This document shows positions 43,931 to 52,541 of a stretch of DNA of 64,000 nt, piece after piece. The notes under the pieces were generated by a model. That model did not search any database. It was given only the letters and a program-made list of their open reading frames with translations, and was not told the DNA's origin. Location: NCBI RefSeq assembly GCF_014696715.1, contig NZ_JACJQO010000022.1, positions 434,001-498,000 on the forward strand, written 5' to 3'. Each line of letters begins with the position of its first letter. The stretch's first letter is position 1. The position numbers and the translations under genes were made by a program. The stretch comes from Pseudanabaena sp. FACHB-2040 (GTDB taxonomy: Bacteria > Cyanobacteriota > Cyanobacteriia > Phormidesmidales > Phormidesmidaceae).

Positions 43931-45949
43931 ATGGCCTACGAACCGCTGCACCACAAGTATCGGCCCCAGACATTCGCTCAGCTGGTGGGGCAAAGTGCGA
44001 TCGCAACTACCCTCTCCAACGCCCTGCAGCAGCGGCGCATCGCCCCAGCCTACTTATTCTGCGGTCCACGCGGCACCGGCAAAACCTCCAGCGCTCGCAT
44101 TCTAGCCAAATCCCTCAACTGCATTAGCCATCCTGGCCCCACCCCCGAGCCCTGCGGCACCTGTGAAATCTGCCGCACCGTTACCAACGGCTCTGCCCTC
44201 GACTTTGTCGAAATCGACGCCGCCAGCAACACTGGCGTTGACAACATTCGAGAACTCATTGAACGAGCCCAGTTTGCGCCTGTCCAGTGCCGCTACAAGG
44301 TCTATGTAATCGATGAGTGCCACATGCTCAGCGTGGCGGCGTTTAATGCGCTGCTGAAGACATTGGAGGAGCCGCCGGAGCGGGTAGTCTTTGTGCTGGC
44401 AACGACCGATCCACAGCGGGTTTTGCCCACGATTATTTCCCGCTGTCAGCGGTTTGACTACCGGCGGATTCCACTAGAGGAGATGGTGGGGCACCTGAGC
44501 CTGATCGCAGGCAATGAGGGTATCTCGATTGAAGAAGAGGCTGTGCGGCTAGTGGCCCAAGTCTCTCAGGGCGGGCTGCGGGACGCAGAGAGCCTGCTAG
44601 ATCAGCTCAGCCTGCTAGAGCCCCCTGTCACTGCTGAGAAAGTTTGGGATCTAGTGGGGGCGGTGCCAGAGCGAGATTTGTTGGGGCTAGTGCGTGCGAT
44701 CGCAAGCGACGATGGGGCCGCTGTCCTCGATCAGGTTCGCAAGCTCATGGATCGGGGCCGGGAACCCCTGATTGTGCTGCAAAATCTGGCCGGTTTTTAC
44801 CGAGATTTGTTGATCGCCAAGACTGCTGGAGGCCGTCAAGATCTAGTGGCGATTACACCCCCCACCTGGGTCGAAATGCAGGAGTTTGCCCAGTCCCTAG
44901 AGCTAAGTCTGATCCTAGCCGGACAGCAGCACCTGCGAGCCGCCGAAATACAGGTGAGAAACACCACCCAGCCGCGCCTGTGGTTAGAAGTTACCCTGAT
45001 GGGACTCTTGCCCTCTACCCTGGCGAGTCAAACCGCCGCCCCTGCCACAGCTAAAACCACTTTCACCAGCCCTGCTGCGCTCCCCAGCAAAACAGCTATT
45101 CCCACCAGCAATACGCCCAAAAGCACCACCCCTGCTCCAACCCCTCTCCCCACAGATTCTCCTTTTGAACCACCTGTGGCCGCGGCCCCACGCGCAGCGG
45201 CCCCTAACCCTCCGACCGCCTCCCTATCTTCCTCACCCTCCTCATCTTCCCCACCTGCTCAACCTTCCCCTACCCTCCAACCCCAACCCCCTTCTCCACC
45301 CACCCCCGATCTAGCCCAACTCTGGCAACAGATCGTCGCCGTTCTGCAGCCGCTAGGTACACGGGCGCTGATGCAGCAGCAAGGAAACTTACTGGCTTTT
45401 ACTGGCCAGGCCGCCCGTATTGGCATCAACTCTCAGCCCCTATTCAAGATGGCTCAAGGGCGCGTCGCCAACATCGAAGAAGCGTTTCAGCAAGTCGTGC
45501 AGCACAAGGTGAAGGTTTCTCTAGAGGTCATGGCCGACAGCGGCTCCTCAGAAGATCAGCCGCCTGCCGCTGGGTCTATACCCGCTCAATCGCCGCCACC
45601 GCCTGAGCCTGTCTCAGCAACTCCCGTGGCTCGGGAAGAAGCTCCTGCCGAAACAAACTGGTCAGGTAGGGCTATGTTCAACAGCGCCCCGTCAGTGCCT
45701 GCTCCGAACCCCGAATCTCCGGCTTCCAACGGCAGCTCCGTGCCCTCAGGGCCTCAGCCGCCATCTCTGGCCGACATGCCGATCGAGAGCGACTTCGAGA
45801 GGGCAGTCAAAAGCTTTGCCCAATTTTTTAATGGTCAGGTTGTGAGCGTAGACGACGAAACAACTGGCAAGTCTTCCCCGCAAAAACCACCTGATCCGGC
45901 AGACTCTATGCCGTCCTATTTGGGCCCTGATAGCGACGTACCGTTTTAG
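43931..45949 (+). CDS. dnaX: DNA polymerase III subunits gamma and tau
   Basis: DnaX is the ATPase of the sliding-clamp loader. The protein is 672 aa. Walker A CGPRGTGKTS is near residue 44, a four-cysteine zinc module (NC...PCGTCEIC) is near 60-80, Walker B follows as VIDECHMLS, and LATTDPQRVLPTIISRC is sensor 1. Domain III helices run to about 360. A Pro/Thr/Ser-rich linker (about 370-470) precedes the tau region with WQQIVAVLQPLGTRALMQQQ. No intein is seen. The stop is 2 bp from the stop of the convergent tautomerase gene. Confidence 0.97.
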   Translation: MAYEPLHHKYRPQTFAQLVGQSAIATTLSNALQQRRIAPAYLFCGPRGTGKTSSARILAKSLNCISHPGPTPEPCGTCEICRTVTNGSALDFVEIDAASNTGVDNIRELIERAQFAPVQCRYKVYVIDECHMLSVAAFNALLKTLEEPPERVVFVLATTDPQRVLPTIISRCQRFDYRRIPLEEMVGHLSLIAGNEGISIEEEAVRLVAQVSQGGLRDAESLLDQLSLLEPPVTAEKVWDLVGAVPERDLLGLVRAIASDDGAAVLDQVRKLMDRGREPLIVLQNLAGFYRDLLIAKTAGGRQDLVAITPPTWVEMQEFAQSLELSLILAGQQHLRAAEIQVRNTTQPRLWLEVTLMGLLPSTLASQTAAPATAKTTFTSPAALPSKTAIPTSNTPKSTTPAPTPLPTDSPFEPPVAAAPRAAAPNPPTASLSSSPSSSSPPAQPSPTLQPQPPSPPTPDLAQLWQQIVAVLQPLGTRALMQQQGNLLAFTGQAARIGINSQPLFKMAQGRVANIEEAFQQVVQHKVKVSLEVMADSGSSEDQPPAAGSIPAQSPPPPEPVSATPVAREEAPAETNWSGRAMFNSAPSVPAPNPESPASNGSSVPSGPQPPSLADMPIESDFERAVKSFAQFFNGQVVSVDDETTGKSSPQKPPDPADSMPSYLGPDSDVPF

Positions 45950-45951
45950 CT

Positions 45952-46305
45952 TTAGCCGAAGGTTGAGCCGTTCCAGCCCCACATGGCTCCGGCAGCGTCA
46001 GCAAACTCTATATATATTCGGTTTTTGGGCACGCCGAGAGCGGATTCGACTTGGGTACAGAAATCTTGGCTCATGGCTTTAGTGCGGTTACCGCCCATCG
46101 TGCCGACGCTCTTGATCTCGATATAGCAGACCGGATCAGTCGTGCCGCCAAAGGTCATCGGAATGCCTGCTTCAAAGGCGGTCATGACATAGGACTCAGG
46201 CTTGCTCAAATGGCTGGCAAGGCTGGCCGAGAGATCCTTGAGCAAGGATTCGACCTGGGCTTGGTCGGGAGCAGCAAGGGAGGTTTGAACTTTAATCAGC
46301 GGCAT
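45952..46305 (-). CDS. MIF/phenylpyruvate tautomerase-family protein
   Basis: This 117-aa protein starts MPLIKVQTSLAAPDQAQVES, with the catalytic proline expected at position 2. Later it has AFEAGIPMTFGGTTDPVCYIEIKS and RIYIEFADAAGAMWGWNGSTFG, matching macrophage migration inhibitory factor-like proteins of the tautomerase superfamily. Its natural substrate is unknown. The ATG at 46305 places the catalytic proline at the N-terminus. It is convergent with dnaX and lies after the flavin reductase gene with a repeat in between. Confidence 0.92.
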   Translation of the reverse strand: MPLIKVQTSLAAPDQAQVESLLKDLSASLASHLSKPESYVMTAFEAGIPMTFGGTTDPVCYIEIKSVGTMGGNRTKAMSQDFCTQVESALGVPKNRIYIEFADAAGAMWGWNGSTFG

Positions 46306-46320
46306 GGGATCAAAAGGGGT

Positions 46321-46389
46321 AGGGTGGGCGCTGCCCAGCAAGTTATCTCACCGAAGTTCATTTGGCGATTGGTGGGCGCTGCCCACCCT
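46321..46389. repeat. Palindromic intergenic repeat, copy 1
   Basis: This 69-bp element in the gap between flavin reductase and tautomerase genes begins AGGGTGGGCGCTGCCCA and ends GGTGGGCGCTGCCCACCCT. Each end is itself nearly palindromic, and the outer 9 bases are inverted repeats. A second copy, in opposite orientation, occurs at 52469-52533. Confidence 0.7.
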
Positions 46390-46396
46390 GCAAAGA

Positions 46397-46879
46397 TTAG
46401 CCGCCGTAGTTCCAGCCAGTACTTTCTAGCAGTAGGGGATCGCCTTCGCGGTGGAGGGCCGCGCCGACGACTTCCCCGACAAACACCGTGTGGTCCCCAT
46501 GCTCGACCGAGCCTACAACTCGGCACTCTACATATCCTAGGGTGTCTTTAATGACGGGGCAGCCAGTTTCGGGAGCCTCGTAAAATTCGATGTCCTCAAA
46601 CTTGTTGCCGACCCGGCGCAGGGGCTTGAAGAAGTTCTGGGCTAGCTGCTTCTGCCCAGCTTCTAAAAAGCTTAGGGCAAAGACGCCGCTGGCCTTGATC
46701 ATGGTGTGGGAGGTGGAGTCGTTTTTGACGCAGTTCACTACTAGGGGCGGCTGAAAGGAAGCCTGCATTACCCAGCTCGCAGTGAAGCCATTCATGTCTT
46801 CGCCATCTTTGACCCCGCAGATGTAGAGACCGTGGGGAATTTTGCGGAGGAGGGTTTTCTTCGCCTGTTCGTCTAGCAC
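46397..46879 (-). CDS. Flavin reductase-like (FMN-binding) protein
   Basis: This 160-aa protein has a GTG start (GTG CTA GAC GAA) with RKIPHGLYICGVKDGEDMNG, then FTASWVMQASFQPPLVVNCV, ASGVFALSFLEAGQKQLAQNF, GCPVIKDTLGYVECRVVG and GDHTVFVGEVVGAAL. This is the flavin-reductase-like FMN-binding split barrel that also occurs in cyanobacterial flavodiiron proteins. As a separate protein its role may be flavin reduction for an oxygenase or an FMN-dependent oxidoreductase; not certain. Confidence 0.88.
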   Translation of the reverse strand: MLDEQAKKTLLRKIPHGLYICGVKDGEDMNGFTASWVMQASFQPPLVVNCVKNDSTSHTMIKASGVFALSFLEAGQKQLAQNFFKPLRRVGNKFEDIEFYEAPETGCPVIKDTLGYVECRVVGSVEHGDHTVFVGEVVGAALHREGDPLLLESTGWNYGG

Positions 46880-46990
46880 GATTACCTGCCTGTTGGGTTG
46901 CTACAGGGGTAGTTTAGTACGGAAGAGAGGAGAGAGGAGGGAAGCAGGAGGAGAAAAGAGCCTGCTTGACGCCTCTCTCCTCCCTCGTCT

Positions 46991-48382
46991 CTATTTCCGG
47001 GCTACGCCATCAACGCGGGCAGCATGTTTAACAGCGGCTGCAACCGCGCTGGCGACCCGTTCATCAAAGACGGAGGGAATAATATGCTCTTCATCGAGGT
47101 CGTCGGGGCCGACCAGAGATGCGATCGCATAGGCCGCCTCTAGATACATGGCAGTCGTGATCGCCTGGGCGCGGCAGTCGAGCGCCCCCCGCAACACACC
47201 GGGAAAGGCCAGCACGTTGTTGATCTGGTTGGAATAGTCGCTGCGACCGGTTGCTACGACCGCTGCAATATCGTTTATTAGCTCAGGCTGGATTTCTGGA
47301 ATGGGGTTAGCCATAGCAAAAACGATGGCGTCTGCGGCCATGGACTTGACCATTTCTACGCTCACAACGCCAGGGGCGCTAACGCCCAGAAAGATGTCTG
47401 CGCCCTGCATAGCATCGGCTAAGGTGCCCGACTGCTCAACGGCAAACTCCCGCTTCTGGTCGTTCAGGTCGGCTCGCTCGTGGGAGAGGATGCCTTTGGA
47501 GTCGCACAAGATGATGTTGCTGGCCCCAGCTTTTTGCAGCAGACGCGCGATCGCAACTCCCGCCGCCCCGGCTCCGTTGATCACAATTTTGATGCTGGCC
47601 ATGGCTTTGTTGACCAGCTTCAAGGCATTGACTAGAGCCGCTAGGGTGACAATGGCAGTGCCGTGCTGGTCATCGTGGAAGACCGGAATATCTAGTTCGC
47701 GCCGCAGCCGGGCCTCGATCTCAAAGCAGCGGGGAGCGCTGATGTCCTCTAGGTTGACGCCGCCAAAAACGGGAGCGATGCGCTTGACCGTCTCCACGAT
47801 CTCGTCAGTATCCTGGGTATCGAGACAGACCGGAAAGGCATCAAGTCCAGCAAACTTCTTAAATAGCAGCGCTTTGCCCTCCATCACGGGCAAGGCTCCA
47901 GCCGGGCCGAGGTTACCGAGGCCCAGCACCGCACTGCCGTCGGTGACAATGGCGATGGTGTTGCACTTGATCGTCAAGTCATATACCCGGTCTGGGTTTT
48001 GGGCGATGTCTACACAGACCCGACCGACTCCTGGGGTATAGGCCATCGCTAGGTCGTCCTGATTGGTTAGATTCAGCTTGCTCTCAACGCTAATTTTGCC
48101 GCCTTCGTGGATTTTGAAGGTGCGATCGCACACCTCCAATACCTCAACCGCATTAATGGCGCGAACCGCATTAACAATGCCCTCAGCGTGCTCTTCGCTA
48201 GAGGCATCGACATTGACATCGCGAACCAGAGACTTGCGGCTGCGGCTGACCACATCCAAGTCTCCTAAAACGCCTCCGGCTTCGCCAATTGCTTGGGCGA
48301 CCGTGGCCAGCATTCCGGCCTGATTAGGAATTTTGAGGCGAAGGGTGAGGCTGTAGCTGGAGTTGGGAGTGAGGTTGACCAT
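46991..48382 (-). CDS. NAD(P)-dependent malic enzyme with N-terminal ACT domain
   Basis: This enzyme oxidatively decarboxylates malate to pyruvate (463 aa). An ACT regulatory domain (about residues 10-85: LRLKIPNQAGMLATVAQAIG) precedes the malic core with NLTNQDDLAMAYTPGVGRVC, SAVLGLGNLGPAGALPVMEG and FHDDQHGTAIVTLAALVNAL. The NAD-binding segment is IVINGAGAAGVAIARLL. The ACT domain suggests allosteric control by an amino acid (family knowledge, inference here). A purine/pyrimidine-rich tract follows the stop. Confidence 0.93.
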   Translation of the reverse strand: MVNLTPNSSYSLTLRLKIPNQAGMLATVAQAIGEAGGVLGDLDVVSRSRKSLVRDVNVDASSEEHAEGIVNAVRAINAVEVLEVCDRTFKIHEGGKISVESKLNLTNQDDLAMAYTPGVGRVCVDIAQNPDRVYDLTIKCNTIAIVTDGSAVLGLGNLGPAGALPVMEGKALLFKKFAGLDAFPVCLDTQDTDEIVETVKRIAPVFGGVNLEDISAPRCFEIEARLRRELDIPVFHDDQHGTAIVTLAALVNALKLVNKAMASIKIVINGAGAAGVAIARLLQKAGASNIILCDSKGILSHERADLNDQKREFAVEQSGTLADAMQGADIFLGVSAPGVVSVEMVKSMAADAIVFAMANPIPEIQPELINDIAAVVATGRSDYSNQINNVLAFPGVLRGALDCRAQAITTAMYLEAAYAIASLVGPDDLDEEHIIPSVFDERVASAVAAAVKHAARVDGVARK

Positions 48383-48604
48383 GAAAATGTCCTGTATGCA
48401 AGCTGTCTACGACGTGGCGGGGGTCGAGGGGCTACCTCAGCCGCAACTGTTACTGACTTAAGAAAATGTTATGCCGATTAGGCCACTGATGGGCCAGGGT
48501 TCTACCAGTGTGTGTGATGATTAGATTAAGATCCGTTCCCTATGTACGGTTGCGGTTGCGCCAGTTTCGGCCTGTCATTTCGCATCCCTACCTCAGTCAG
48601 TCCG

Positions 48605-49054
48605 ATGCCCAGCTTCTATGCCGAAATTGATATCAATGCTCCCCGCTTCGAGGTCTGGGATGCCTTGATTCACAAGAATGAATGGCATCGCTGGAATACT
48701 TTTTTATTCGACGTTGACCCTAGGCGACCCTTCCGGCAGGGCCATGCAGTGTTGCTCTCTCTACGGCGACTAGAGGACGAAGACGAAAACGAGTTTCAGC
48801 CCACAATTACCCTAATTCAGCCGGAACGCTGCTTGCGCTGGATTTCCAAAGTCCCTGGCCTCAAAACCGAGCATGTCTTTGAGCTAGAGGATATCGGCCC
48901 TAACCGCACCAAATACATCCACCGTGAGCGCATTTCGGGCCTGCTATCGCGACTGTTTTTGCCCTTCATTCGCAACGACGAAAAACAGGGGCTCCGCCGC
49001 ATGGCCCACCAGCTCAAGTACTACGTCGAAGACCGCTACTATCGCCAGTGGTGA
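48605..49054 (+). CDS. SRPBCC (START/Bet v1-like) family protein
   Basis: This 149-aa protein starts MPSFYAEIDINAPRFEVWDA. The helix-grip pattern is clear: PSFYAEIDINAPRFEVWDAL at the N-terminus, a WNTFLFDVDPRRPF segment and a long C-terminal helix (GLRRMAHQLKYYVEDRYYRQW). Such proteins bind hydrophobic ligands or act as cyclases; the ligand is unknown. The ATG at 48605 is chosen because the family starts with a beta strand here; the open frame begins at 48542. Confidence 0.87.
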   Translation: MPSFYAEIDINAPRFEVWDALIHKNEWHRWNTFLFDVDPRRPFRQGHAVLLSLRRLEDEDENEFQPTITLIQPERCLRWISKVPGLKTEHVFELEDIGPNRTKYIHRERISGLLSRLFLPFIRNDEKQGLRRMAHQLKYYVEDRYYRQW

Positions 49055-49182
49055 GCAGGGGGAATGTTTGTGGCTTGGCATCAGATACCGTATCGTGGGC
49101 TGCCTGATGCTCGGCAAGAAACGGGTGGTTGGGGAGAACGTTCAGGGCTACTGTGGCAAGAGTAGGGCGCTGATGGTTTGAC

Positions 49183-50067
49183 ATGGTTCACCAACTTGAA
49201 TTGATCCCCCAGAGTTCAAACGACTATGATCGCATTGCCCAAGCGATCGCATTTATTCGGCAGCACCACCGGCAGCAGCCCGATCTCGCCACCATTGCCC
49301 AGCACGTTCACCTGAGCGAGCACCATTTCCAGCGGCTATTTACTCGCTGGGCAGGCATCAGCCCCAAGCGATTTGTGCAGTACCTCACAGTTGAGTATGC
49401 CAAATCAACCATCGCCCACTCCAAAAGCCTGCTAGACGTCACGCTAGCAGCGGGCCTCTCTAGCCCCGGACGGCTCCATGACCTCTTTGTCAACGTGGAA
49501 GGCATGTCACCGGGAGAATACAAAGCTGGCGGAGCAGGGCTAGAAATCTACTACGGCCTCCACAGCACTCCCTTTGGCACTGCTTTAATCGCCCTTACCG
49601 AACGCGGCATTTGCAGCCTAAAGTTTTTAGAAGACTTTGATAGATCCATAGGAGAGCAGCAACTCAGGCAGGAGTGGCCTAAAGCTAGCCTGGTTGAAGA
49701 TCTGGCAGGAACGCAGGCAGCCTGCGATCGCATCTTCTCCCCAACGCCCCCATCTTCCCCAACGCCCCCACCTCCCCTAACCGTCCTACTCAAAGGCACC
49801 AACTTCCAGCTCCAAGTCTGGCGTGCCCTGCTGAGCATTCCAACCGGCCACCTCGCCACTTACCAAGCCATCGCCACCGCCATCGGCCGCCCCACTGCCG
49901 CCCGCGCTGTCGGCACCGCCATCGGCAGCAATACCATTGCCTACCTCATTCCCTGCCATCGGGTGCTTCGAGAATCGGGAGAACTGGGCGGGTATCGCTG
50001 GGGCTGCGATCGCAAAGCCGCCATCCTCGGCTGGGAAGCGAGTCGCCAGAATCTCCAATCGGATTAA
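49183..50067 (+). CDS. AraC-type regulator fused to O6-methylguanine-DNA methyltransferase
   Basis: This 294-aa fusion has an AraC/XylS helix-turn-helix (about 25-105: IAQHVHLSEHHFQRLFTRWA, then GLSSPGRLHDLFVNVEGMSPGEYK) and a C-terminal MGMT domain with FQLQVWRALLSIPTGHLATY and the active-site IPCHRVLRESGELGGYRWG. The Cys accepts methyl groups from O6-methylguanine. The N-terminal Ada phosphotriester-sensing cysteine domain is absent. The linker contains a Pro-rich insert (SPTPPSSPTPPPP) made by a C-rich DNA repeat. It likely both repairs alkylation and regulates, but the regulatory target is unknown. Confidence 0.92.
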   Translation: MVHQLELIPQSSNDYDRIAQAIAFIRQHHRQQPDLATIAQHVHLSEHHFQRLFTRWAGISPKRFVQYLTVEYAKSTIAHSKSLLDVTLAAGLSSPGRLHDLFVNVEGMSPGEYKAGGAGLEIYYGLHSTPFGTALIALTERGICSLKFLEDFDRSIGEQQLRQEWPKASLVEDLAGTQAACDRIFSPTPPSSPTPPPPLTVLLKGTNFQLQVWRALLSIPTGHLATYQAIATAIGRPTAARAVGTAIGSNTIAYLIPCHRVLRESGELGGYRWGCDRKAAILGWEASRQNLQSD

Positions 50068-50220
50068 TTAAATTGAGTGCAGGACAGAAATTAGTTGCTG
50101 GCACCTGAGCTATGTCTATCACCACCGACGCTTAGTCTCAGGATTAGAAACCCAGATTCAACCCGTTTATAAAGTTCTGTAACACAATAGGAGTATGCGC
50201 TACTGTTTGGCCCGACGACT

Positions 50221-51630
50221 ATGACGCTTACCCAAAATGTGATCGCACCTCCATCCTCGGCTGTGCCGGAGGCTCTACCCGCAGGTGGCCCCGATCCTAA
50301 CCGCTTCGACCCACTCGAAGCCTGGTATCCCGTCCATTATGTCGAGGATTTAGACAAAAGCCGACCCACTCGCTTCACTCTGCTGGAACGAGACATTGTG
50401 ATCTGGTGGGATCCAAAGGGTGAAGCCTGGCGCGTCTTTGAAGACAAATGCCCGCATCGTCTAGCGCCCCTATCCGAAGGGCGAATCAACGAGGCAGGCC
50501 TGCTAGAGTGCCCGTACCACGGCTGGGCTTTTTCCGGCAGCGGAGCCTGTGAGCACATTCCCCAACAGTCAGCGGCGGTGCAGGCCAGTCTATCTGCCCG
50601 TGCCTGTGTTGGATCTATGCCAACTGCTGTGCGTCAGGGGTTGCTGTTTGTCTACCCCGGTAAAGCCGAAAATGCACCCCAGGTGCCCGTTCCCATCATT
50701 GACCCGATCGAGGAAGACCCTGATGGTTGGGTCATGCTCAATACCTTTCGCGATCTGCCCTACGATGCTCTCACGCTGATCGAAAACGTCATCGACGCCA
50801 GCCACATTCCCTACACCCACCACAAAACGGTTGGTAAGCGGGAAAACGCTGCCGCAATGGAAATGGACGTTTTAGAGTCAGGCAAGCAGGGCTTTCGGGG
50901 TATCTGGCCAGAAGGGCCGCGCAAAGGCAAGCTGGGCACTCAACACACGGCTTTTATTGCCCCGGCTTTGATGTACCACGATCTCACCTCCAAGCAGTTT
51001 GGCCGCACCCTCACCGTCGTCTACGCCACCCCCATCCGCAAAGGCGAATGCCGCCTATTTGCCCGCTTTCCCTTCAAGTTTTCCTCTAAGCTGCCGGGCT
51101 TCTTCATTAAGCTCACGCCTCGCTGGTTCAGCCACATTGGCAACAATGGCGTGTTAGAAGACGACCAGATCTTCCTCCATATTCAAGAGCGCTTGCTAGA
51201 ACAAGCAGGTGAAAAGCCCTACGCCCAAGTCTGCTATCTGCCGACTCAGGCCGATCGCTATGTGCTGGAGCTGCGCAAATGGGTCAGTGGGTTCAGCGCC
51301 GATCCCTTCCCAGGGCAGCCTTTGCCACCAGAACTGACTAAGAAGGAAGAACTGCTGGATCGCTACCACTCTCATACTCAGCACTGTGGCAGCTGTCGCA
51401 AAGCGCTTAAGCGAATTCAGCAAATTCGAGCTGGGGCACTGGGAACGGGTGCGATCGCACTCTCCCTATTTCCCCTCCTGACGGCCCTAATTGGTCAACC
51501 CTCCCTGCTCACGGGCACTTTGTATACCCTGATCCCCTTATCTGCGGCAGGGCTGTGGGCCTATCTGGGCCGACTACAGCGCCAATTCTACGAAGGCCGC
51601 GAAGTCCCACCTCGAAACCTGCTGTCATAG
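50221..51630 (+). CDS. Rieske [2Fe-2S] / PaO-type oxygenase
   Basis: This 469-aa protein has a Rieske cluster motif CPHRLAPLSEGRINEAGLLE followed by CPYHGWAFSG, then a mononuclear-iron-type domain with NVIDASHIPYTHHKTVGKRE and a PaO-like C-terminal region ending in two transmembrane helices (about 400-455: GALGTGAIALSLFPLLTALI and GTLYTLIPLSAAGLWAYLG). This layout matches the chloroplast/cyanobacterial PaO-Tic55-CAO group. The substrate is unknown; chlorophyll-related work is one possibility. A CxxC (HCGSCRKAL) lies before the helices, as in Tic55-like proteins. Confidence 0.9.
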   Translation: MTLTQNVIAPPSSAVPEALPAGGPDPNRFDPLEAWYPVHYVEDLDKSRPTRFTLLERDIVIWWDPKGEAWRVFEDKCPHRLAPLSEGRINEAGLLECPYHGWAFSGSGACEHIPQQSAAVQASLSARACVGSMPTAVRQGLLFVYPGKAENAPQVPVPIIDPIEEDPDGWVMLNTFRDLPYDALTLIENVIDASHIPYTHHKTVGKRENAAAMEMDVLESGKQGFRGIWPEGPRKGKLGTQHTAFIAPALMYHDLTSKQFGRTLTVVYATPIRKGECRLFARFPFKFSSKLPGFFIKLTPRWFSHIGNNGVLEDDQIFLHIQERLLEQAGEKPYAQVCYLPTQADRYVLELRKWVSGFSADPFPGQPLPPELTKKEELLDRYHSHTQHCGSCRKALKRIQQIRAGALGTGAIALSLFPLLTALIGQPSLLTGTLYTLIPLSAAGLWAYLGRLQRQFYEGREVPPRNLLS

Positions 51631-51649
51631 GGGCCTGGTGGACTGGCGA

Positions 51650-52459
51650 TTAACCCTCAGCGGTGGGAAAAAACTCTAGCCGATAGCGGTATAGCGCCAC
51701 GGGTTTATCAATCGCCTTGAAATAATCAGGATCTTGAGGCGACAGGTAAATCGCCGTTACCTGGTCAGCCTCGATAGCTGGAGCGTTGCCCGCCAGCTGT
51801 CGATAGGCCGTAGTCGTCTCAACCTCATTCAAGTAAGGCTGAGCCGCTCCTCGAAACACCTGCTGAAACACCTCGCTGGTGACGAAAGTATCTGCCGCCG
51901 GAGCCTCAGTAGCCCGCTCTTTGACGGTAGACTCCAGCGTGCGCACAGAGGACTCACCTCGGATGCGATCTCGCTGCAAAATCGTCACCTGTCGGTTTGG
52001 GTTCTGCGGATCAACCTTGACTAATTTAACCGCGCCCTCTCCCAGGTAAGCTCTAGCTAAGCTCAGTCCATTAAAAGCCCGATCCGAGACAATCTCAGCC
52101 GCTGGCTTGAGAGGTAACACTTTGCTAATAGCGGGCACAAAGCGCACCTGACACTCAACAATCTGGTTTAGAAAGGCTTGATTACCCTCAAATCCTGGTG
52201 TTGTAATCTCAGGGGCCAGAGGAGCTGCCAGATCGACCAGCGTTGTGGTCATGCGCCAGGTGCCCGCCATCCACGTTGGGTAGGCGAGATCACCCTGAGC
52301 CGTCTCCACTGGAGGCTTGCTCGACCAGTCAGGAAATTGCGCTAGCCGCTCGCTCAGAGGCCCAGCCTGAGCCTGCCCGCTGCACAACAGCCACACCAAC
52401 AGCAGCAGCGAGAGCCAAAACAAACGGCGTTGGATCAGTTTTAGAAGCGATCGCACCAT
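51650..52459 (-). CDS. Conserved cyanobacterial secreted/lumenal protein (DUF6816-like)
   Basis: This 269-aa protein starts MVRSLLKLIQRRLFWLSLLL and has a signal peptide ending near SGQAQAGP, so it is exported to the thylakoid lumen or periplasm. The mature part contains YPTWMAGTWRMTTTLVDLAAP and FEGNQAFLNQIVECQVRFVP, a beta-rich pattern I associate with a cyanobacterial/plant DUF6816-like family; function unknown. The start at 52459 is preferred because the next upstream ATG lies in the palindromic repeat. ilvD lies upstream on the same strand. Confidence 0.8.
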   Translation of the reverse strand: MVRSLLKLIQRRLFWLSLLLLVWLLCSGQAQAGPLSERLAQFPDWSSKPPVETAQGDLAYPTWMAGTWRMTTTLVDLAAPLAPEITTPGFEGNQAFLNQIVECQVRFVPAISKVLPLKPAAEIVSDRAFNGLSLARAYLGEGAVKLVKVDPQNPNRQVTILQRDRIRGESSVRTLESTVKERATEAPAADTFVTSEVFQQVFRGAAQPYLNEVETTTAYRQLAGNAPAIEADQVTAIYLSPQDPDYFKAIDKPVALYRYRLEFFPTAEG

Positions 52460-52468
52460 AAGCCACAC

Positions 52469-52533
52469 AGTGAGCATCGCCCACCAAATTCATAGCACCA
52501 TCAGCAAAACACGGGTGAGCATTGCCCACCCTG
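52469..52533. repeat. Palindromic intergenic repeat, copy 2
   Basis: This is a related element in the 82-bp gap between ilvD and the DUF6816-like gene. On the minus strand it reads AGGGTGGGCAATGCTCACCC, then a variable middle, then TTTGGTGGGCGATGCTCAC. It is opposite in orientation to copy 1 and shares the AGGGTGGGC...TTGGTGGGCG frame with about the same spacing. Confidence 0.65.
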
Positions 52534-52541
52534 TCACTAGC

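Noticed and set aside
43931-45949. Intein in dnaX, as known in some cyanobacteria
   Set aside because: The Walker A and B regions are uninterrupted and total length is normal; the extra region is a Pro-rich linker.
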